Positions 5,257-8,530 of a DNA stretch of 8,530 bases are shown here, in pieces. This DNA comes from Patescibacteria group bacterium (GTDB taxonomy: Bacteria > Patescibacteriota > Andersenbacteria > UBA10190), in NCBI GenBank assembly GCA_022574795.1, contig JACZRJ010000014.1, positions 1 to 8,530 on the forward strand, in the 5' to 3' direction. Under the pieces are notes generated by a model. That model was not told the DNA's origin. It did not search any database and saw nothing but the letters and a program-made list of their open reading frames with translations. Each line of letters begins with the position of its first letter. The stretch's first letter is position 1. The position numbers and the translations under genes were made by a program.

Positions 5257-5833
5257 AAAATAAATCTTTTAACTCCTGCCTCTTTTTTGTATCGAGCAGA
5301 GCCTCCAGCAATAGGATCCGGATAATTCTATCTCTCAGCAACGAGCTGTGACCCAGTTCCAGGAACTCTTCAAAGCTAAAGGTACGAACACTCACTTTTT
5401 CTCCCGGCTCAAGAGTTGGCTCACTCACCTTGGTAAGTCCTCGACCAACGTAAGCATAAATCTTCCAGTCCATTTTTGTGCTGGCCTGATAGACATGCCA
5501 CGGAACAAGTTGCCCGATGGCATAACCAGTTTCTTCCAACATTTCTCTGCTCGCGGCCTCCGCCGGTGTCTCCCCTTCGTCAACAACCCCGCCTGGTGGA
5601 GTTAGCACCACTCCCCGATTTGGCTGTTCATCTTCAATCAGCAAGATTTCACCCGACGGCAATACCCCAACGGTGTGGGCCGTATCCGGTCGCCGCAGGG
5701 ACTCAAAAGTTGCATAGCTGCCATCGTACAATTTTTGCTGCCACTGCCAGGTTGAGAAAATTTCCCCCTGGAACACCTTGGTCGCCTCCTTAGGGATTGG
5801 CTTAGTTTTGCCTAAATCATCAAGTATCTCCAT
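5249..5833 (-). CDS. Nudix hydrolase, ADP-ribose pyrophosphatase-like
   Basis: The 194-residue protein (start at 5833) belongs to the Nudix superfamily, which hydrolyses nucleoside diphosphates linked to another group. The Nudix box is exact: G82-x5-E88-x7-R96-E97-M98-x-E100-E101-x-G103-Y104. The N-terminal VFQGEIFSTWQWQQKLYDGS with FESLRRPDT is the lead-in typical of ADP-ribose/ADP-sugar pyrophosphatases, so ADP-ribose is the most likely substrate, but this is not proven. The reading frame extends up to a TTG at 5890, but that start would lie directly on the end of the terminator hairpin at 5891-5923. The ATG at 5833 fits the family start better. It has no Shine-Dalgarno. The stop overlaps the gltX ATG by 8 bases, so the two genes form an operon in which Nudix is first. 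Confidence 0.9.
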   Translation of the reverse strand: MEILDDLGKTKPIPKEATKVFQGEIFSTWQWQQKLYDGSYATFESLRRPDTAHTVGVLPSGEILLIEDEQPNRGVVLTPPGGVVDEGETPAEAASREMLEETGYAIGQLVPWHVYQASTKMDWKIYAYVGRGLTKVSEPTLEPGEKVSVRTFSFEEFLELGHSSLLRDRIIRILLLEALLDTKKRQELKDLFYG

Positions 5834-5839
5834 TGATCC

Positions 5840-5868
5840 ATGATACGATAGCCTCTCCGCTAATCCAA
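5840..5868 (-). promoter_or_regulatory. Candidate promoter for the Nudix-gltX operon
   Basis: On the minus strand TTGGAT (5868-5863) and TATCAT (5845-5840) are separated by 17 bases. Initiation about 7 bases later would fall on or next to the ATG at 5833, giving a leaderless or nearly leaderless mRNA, consistent with the missing Shine-Dalgarno. The elements match consensus only partly (4/6 each), so this is tentative. A promoter is needed here because the terminator at 5891-5923 isolates the operon from the gene upstream. Confidence 0.4.
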
Positions 5869-5890
5869 GACGCCTGAGGGTACCTATCAA

Positions 5891-5923
5891 GCAAAAAACC
5901 CGCTTTCTTAACGGGTTTTTTGC
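5891..5923. terminator. Bidirectional intrinsic terminator
   Basis: GCAAAAAACCCG at 5891-5902 pairs perfectly over 12 bp with CGGGTTTTTTGC at 5912-5923 around a 9-base loop. Both strands show a GC stem base followed by six T, so it can end transcripts in either direction. Its evident job is to stop the minus-strand transcript of the gene ending at 5946, 23 bases upstream, before the Nudix gene. Confidence 0.9.
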
Positions 5924-5945
5924 CTCCCCCCAATACCAATACTCC

Positions 5946-6560
5946 CTAGTTAAAAACGTAGGTGTACTGAGTCAAATTGCTAAGCTCGGTATCGCTCAAG
6001 CGACCTGCCGCTGTTACTGCGTCGGCCACCAAGGAAAACTCGATGGATTTCGTGTCACCAATCTCCAGTCCTTCGCTCCCAATGCGATTCTGAATAAAGT
6101 CTTCGATAAAGATCCGATGCTCATTGGTTACGTCATAACCGGCTTGGTTTTCTGATAGCCAGCGGGTTGCTGCTCGCCGCGCCAAGTGGGTGATGCCGTC
6201 CCCAGCCTCAGCTACTTCGACAAAGCTATTGTCTGATCGTGTTGCTTTTGGCATAGCCTGTGTTTCTTCTACCAGCTCAGTCTGCGATACTGACGTAGTT
6301 TTTGTTCCTGCCGTCTCGCCGCTTTTGTCATCATCATCCAACTCACCGTCATCTGTCGCTTCAGCCGTTGCTAATTCTTCCGCTATAGCACCATCAAATT
6401 CATCAGCAGAAATGTCTGCCTGCGACTGGTCTCCATCTCCGGAAAAGGCGTAGATAGCAGCCGCTACGATTAAGATGATTATCAATGCCGAAACTGTTCG
6501 GGGCGACTCCTTGAGCCGTTTAAGAATACCTCCGTTATCGTCTTCAAAATCATCAGCCAT
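5946..6560 (-). CDS. Single-pass membrane protein with acidic linker and possible LysM-like C-terminal domain
   Basis: This is a 204-residue protein counted from the ATG at 6560; a GTG at 6572, directly after GAGAGGGG, is an alternative adding four residues. The order is: short acidic N-terminus with a basic KRLKESPR patch (14-21), one membrane helix at about 22-39 (TVSALIIILIVAAAIYAF), an Asp/Glu/Thr/Ser-rich disordered linker (41-105), then a folded domain at about 112-204. That domain reads FVEVAEAGDGITHLARRA, then a helix ending FIQNRIG, LEIGDTKSIEFS and a final LTQYTYVF. The AGDGITHLARRA and IGDTKSIEF pieces recall LysM ends, suggesting peptidoglycan binding outside the membrane, but I am not certain. 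The domain seems familiar from Patescibacteria genomes, from memory only. The topology predicts a cytoplasmic N-terminus and an exported domain. Confidence 0.8.
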   Translation of the reverse strand: MADDFEDDNGGILKRLKESPRTVSALIIILIVAAAIYAFSGDGDQSQADISADEFDGAIAEELATAEATDDGELDDDDKSGETAGTKTTSVSQTELVEETQAMPKATRSDNSFVEVAEAGDGITHLARRAATRWLSENQAGYDVTNEHRIFIEDFIQNRIGSEGLEIGDTKSIEFSLVADAVTAAGRLSDTELSNLTQYTYVFN

Positions 6561-6572
6561 GGCTGCCCTCAC

Positions 6573-6724
6573 CCCCTCTCACAAATACTGTCTGAGCATA
6601 GTTACTACTCTCGGTACCCATCTGCTCTCGTTTGAACATCATTTCACCCTATGAGGGTAACAGATGGGCGTCAATGGCTACTAGGTGTGGAAAAGTTACC
6701 GTGTGATGATTACCCAGGAGTGAT
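6573..6724. promoter_or_regulatory. Divergent intergenic region with nested inverted repeats
   Basis: This 152-base gap must carry the promoters of both divergent genes. CCCATCTG at 6617-6624 pairs with CAGATGGG at 6661-6668. Inside lies ACCCT-ATG-AGGGT (6646-6658). GGTAAC at 6656-6661 is inverted as GTTACC at 6695-6700. Candidate operators or a shared regulatory element are possible. On the minus strand TTGACG (6674-6669) is followed after 17 bases by TAGGGT, a weak promoter candidate. No good plus-strand promoter was found. Confidence 0.4.
6716..6724 (+). promoter_or_regulatory. Ribosome binding site AGGAG+TGAT for the phosphatase
   Basis: AGGAG at 6716-6720 followed by TGAT resembles the full anti-Shine-Dalgarno complement with one G missing. 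It sits 4 bases before the GTG at 6725 and 13 before another in-frame GTG at 6734, so it favours one of these over the ATG at 6752. Confidence 0.55.
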
Positions 6725-7210
6725 GTGATCAACGTGATATGCTTATCAAACATGGATACAAACAAGCACGCCCCTATGGCCTGGAGCCGGATAACCAACT
6801 ACATTATCATTGGCACCAATCTCTGTTGTACTAGGCATGCCAACAAGCTCTATGACCTGGGCACTACCGCTGATATCGACCTACAAGAGCAGCATGATCA
6901 TGATCATGCTGCGGCCAAGGTCCCAAACTCACTCTGGCTGCCGACGCCCGACTTAACCGCCCCGTCAATTGATCAGCTCTATTCAGGCACGGCCCTGCTA
7001 GCTCAGCTGGTCGATCGTCAGCAGACAACCTATGTGCACTGCCGTCTCGGTCACGGACGTGCCCCGACTCTAGTCGCTGCCTATTTTATCCGAACTGGTT
7101 TCAGCCCAACTGAGGCAGTCGACAAGGTTACAGCCAAGCGACCTGAAATTCATCTGGAAAGCTCACAGCTAAAGCAACTAGATAAATTCGCCAAGCTTGT
7201 CCAGCCATAG
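6725..7210 (+). CDS. Dual-specificity-type protein phosphatase
   Basis: The 161-residue product carries the cysteine-phosphatase signature HCxxGxxRA as HCRLGHGRAPT, with nucleophile C106 and phosphate-binding R112 (counted from the GTG at 6725). D76 in LPTPDLTAP is a good candidate for the general acid. NYIIIGTNLC (25-34) is the first strand of the fold, and RPEIHLESSQLKQLDKF (139-155) the closing helices. Such enzymes dephosphorylate phospho-Ser/Thr/Tyr, or non-protein substrates such as phosphoinositides and sugar phosphates, so the substrate is open. It is cytoplasmic, with no signal or span. The start is uncertain (GTG 6725, GTG 6734 or ATG 6752), but all keep the catalytic domain. The gene stands alone on the plus strand, divergent from the LysM-like gene and ending 12 bases from the convergent glycosyltransferase. 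A 24-bp perfect palindrome lies inside it. Confidence 0.85.
   Translation: MINVICLSNMDTNKHAPMAWSRITNYIIIGTNLCCTRHANKLYDLGTTADIDLQEQHDHDHAAAKVPNSLWLPTPDLTAPSIDQLYSGTALLAQLVDRQQTTYVHCRLGHGRAPTLVAAYFIRTGFSPTEAVDKVTAKRPEIHLESSQLKQLDKFAKLVQP
6889..6912. repeat. 24-bp perfect palindrome inside the phosphatase gene
   Basis: Bases 6889-6900 (GCAGCATGATCA) are the exact reverse complement of 6901-6912, with no loop. The centre is three overlapping ATGATCAT-type words, and it encodes part of an EQHDHDHAA stretch between the first strand and the catalytic core of the phosphatase. Such a long perfect palindrome could bind a dimeric protein or extrude as a cruciform; the alternating His/Asp codons (CATGAT) could also produce it by chance. 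Confidence 0.75.
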
Positions 7211-7222
7211 CACCGTGTACGA

Positions 7223-8104
7223 CTAAGCCTGATCGTTCCGCTTTTTTTGCTGGCGAATGAGCAGCGGGAATCGCACCGTTGCCTGCCAGATACGGGGCAG
7301 ACGCTGTGGCTGCAGAATGAGCCGCCAGAACCACTCCAGGTTCATTTTTCGCATCAGGCGAGGTGCCCGAGGAGTAGTTTCACTAAGAATAGAAAAAGCG
7401 CCTCCCACCCCCACGGCAATGCGGATACCTGCGAAGATCGCTCGATGCTGCTCGATCCAGAGTGACTGTTGTGGTGCTCCATAGGCCACCAGCAGTACGG
7501 CAGGCTGCTTGGCAGCGATATCTTCTACCACCGCTACCTCTGTCCCAGGACTATCATGTTCTGGGGCTGATAGCTGGACGATTAACTCTGGATATGCACT
7601 GGTCATTACCTTCGCCGTACTCTGTCGTTGCTGCCAGCTAGCACCCAGCAGATAGATCGCCTGACCAGATTGCGAGCAAAGCTGAGCTAACATCATGATC
7701 GTCTCAACGCCAGTAATTTGTTTAATAGCAATAAAGGGAAAGGCAGCCAAACTCGCCCCCAACGACCAAAAATTTGAACGTAGATACCACCTGGCCCAAA
7801 TAATTCCACTGCCATCAGGGACGCGTATGTCGGCGGCGGCCACCGCCGCCCGAAAAAATGTATCGCGCTCGGCTCGCCTGACCATTTCCGGATTGAGCGT
7901 GACCACGTGACGGAACTGCTCGCCGGCCAGCCACTGGCGGCACAGTTTCTTAAAATCAGCTGTTTCCAAAAAGTCGCTGATCACCGGACCGATGCGGTAC
8001 CGATCTATCGGCACCGGATCTAGTTGCCGCGCTCGTAAGCGGGTAGTAACAGCGGCTGTCTTAACCCGCTCGTTATGAGGTGAGTTTGATGCTTCCCAGC
8101 TCAT
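7223..8104 (-). CDS. WecG/TagA/CpsF family glycosyltransferase
   Basis: The 293-residue protein (from the ATG at 8104) belongs to the GT26 family, which transfers N-acetyl-mannosamine or its uronate form from a UDP-sugar onto a polyprenyl-linked intermediate in teichoic acid or surface polysaccharide synthesis. Family landmarks in order: VVTLNPEMV (67-75), VPDGSGIIWA (95-104, with the likely catalytic Asp at 97), TGVETI (131-136), AIYLLGA (149-155), YGAPQQSLWI (208-217), GVGGAFS (232-238), PRAP (245-248), and EWFWRLILQPQRLPR (257-271). The basic C-terminal helix to residue 293 fits membrane attachment as in TagA. It is about 40 residues longer than typical at the N-terminus, so translation may start further in, for example at the GTG for Val31. 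The chosen start overlaps the upstream gene by 32 bases and has no Shine-Dalgarno. Acceptor and sugar are inferred only at family level. Confidence 0.88.
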   Translation of the reverse strand: MSWEASNSPHNERVKTAAVTTRLRARQLDPVPIDRYRIGPVISDFLETADFKKLCRQWLAGEQFRHVVTLNPEMVRRAERDTFFRAAVAAADIRVPDGSGIIWARWYLRSNFWSLGASLAAFPFIAIKQITGVETIMMLAQLCSQSGQAIYLLGASWQQRQSTAKVMTSAYPELIVQLSAPEHDSPGTEVAVVEDIAAKQPAVLLVAYGAPQQSLWIEQHRAIFAGIRIAVGVGGAFSILSETTPRAPRLMRKMNLEWFWRLILQPQRLPRIWQATVRFPLLIRQQKKRNDQA

Positions 8105-8530
8105 GATAACTGGTGCTGTGGTCAGCTGGCCGACTGACGTAAATCTGCAGCTCCTTGATTGCAAATGACAGATTGACGGCATAATCGGCTATCCCAATAC
8201 CGCGTGACATATTATACAAATTGGCCAGATGTACGTGCGGCACAAATTCGGGGCGCTGCTGTTTAGTTTCTGGCAACGAGATCTTGAGTTGGGATAATCT
8301 CTGCTGCAGCCTTTCGTGTAAGTTTACGACCACCACCGAAGGGTTCGCATAGGCCCACAATTGATGGCGGACAACCCCCCGTCCGACGTGAGTGATATGT
8401 AACGTTGGCAAATACGTCTGCCTCATTGGCTTAAGCAACGCCGCTAAAAATGCTTGATAGTTTTGTTGTTGGCCCAGCCAGGCAAAGGTAACATGACATT
8501 TTTCTTGCCTAACCTTTAATTTAATGAGTT
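8073..8530 (-). CDS. 2H phosphoesterase, ThpR/LigT-like RNA 2',3'-cyclic phosphodiesterase (5' end outside window)
   Basis: The frame is open to the right edge (first full codon at 8528) and ends with TAA at 8075-8073, giving 152 residues. ThpR/LigT proteins hydrolyse 2',3'-cyclic phosphates to 2'-phosphomonoesters and can ligate tRNA halves in vitro. The first HxT motif is HVTFAWLG (fragment residues 12-19), equivalent to the family's HVTLKFLG, so only about 10-15 N-terminal residues are missing. The second motif is PHVHLANL, near residue 101, where the usual Thr is His. The final strand ELQIYVSRP matches the family's ELxLYxSR segment before the last strand. The altered second motif may weaken or change activity. 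Its 3' end overlaps the glycosyltransferase start by 32 bases. The two may share a transcript, although no functional link is obvious. Confidence 0.8.
   Translation of the reverse strand, partial: LIKLKVRQEKCHVTFAWLGQQQNYQAFLAALLKPMRQTYLPTLHITHVGRGVVRHQLWAYANPSVVVVNLHERLQQRLSQLKISLPETKQQRPEFVPHVHLANLYNMSRGIGIADYAVNLSFAIKELQIYVSRPADHSTSYHELGSIKLTS

Noticed and set aside
5834..5890. TTG start extending the Nudix protein by 19 residues
   Set aside because: It begins at the base next to the terminator hairpin and adds residues that do not belong to the family. The ATG at 5833 fits better.
6686..6694. TGTGGAAAA, one mismatch from a DnaA box
   Set aside because: It is isolated, with no cluster of boxes, no AT-rich unwinding region and no replication genes nearby.
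7832..7850. GGCGGCGG/CCGCCGCC hairpin inside the glycosyltransferase gene
   Set aside because: It is a product of an alanine-rich segment (AAVAAAD) and is not followed by a T-run in either direction, so it is not a terminator.
8105..8182. Upstream ATG extending the glycosyltransferase by 26 residues
   Set aside because: It would raise the overlap with the 2H phosphoesterase to 110 bases, and the added residues look like an off-frame reading of that gene.

Overview
The window looks like a fragment of a small, gene-dense bacterial genome of moderate GC, read with the standard genetic code (TAA, TAG and TGA all end genes). Gene spacing is tight, with stop/start overlaps of 1 to 32 bases. Several proteins are short for their family, such as a 444-residue GluRS. 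One single-pass protein ends in a domain that I loosely associate with Patescibacteria/CPR genomes. A patescibacterial or similar reduced-genome bacterium is therefore my best guess, but it is an inference. The left edge fits less well: it holds the 3' end of lpxI, a lipid A gene most CPR bacteria lack. The junction after it is either a real accessory locus or a possible assembly join.

Layout, left to right. 1-386 (+) is the C-terminal part of LpxI. 387-777 has no gene but holds a structured repeat rich in CTTCGAC/GTCGAAG and CCTGAGC/GCTCAGG arms, then a consensus promoter (TTGACA, 17 bases, TATAAT). 778-945 (+) encodes only the first 55 residues of a lysyl-tRNA synthetase. 1040-1399 (+) is an unrecognised 119-residue protein with an excellent ribosome binding site. 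A hairpin at 1425-1444 lies between convergent genes.

From 5833 down to 1521 everything is on the minus strand and nearly contiguous: Nudix hydrolase, glutamyl-tRNA synthetase (8-base overlap), a 27-residue single-span peptide that starts on the gltX stop codon, an HD-domain protein, a coiled-coil M23 endopeptidase with all metal ligands, and two small membrane-associated proteins of 55 and 73 residues. A 12-bp bidirectional terminator (5891-5923) separates this cluster from a single-pass acidic protein with a possible LysM-like C-terminal domain (6560-5946, minus). Divergent from it is a dual-specificity-type phosphatase (6725-7210, plus). Converging on that is a WecG/TagA/CpsF glycosyltransferase (8104-7223, minus), whose start overlaps the end of a 2H phosphoesterase of the ThpR/LigT family that runs off the right edge.

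Functionally the window mixes translation (gltX, lysS fragment), nucleotide or RNA housekeeping (Nudix, HD, ThpR-like) and cell envelope work (M23 hydrolase, TagA-like glycosyltransferase, several small membrane proteins). I did not find a CRISPR array, a transposase, a complete tRNA or an rRNA. The least explained parts are the lysS fragment under a perfect promoter, the repeat-rich junction, and the chain of tiny membrane proteins coupled to gltX and the M23 hydrolase.
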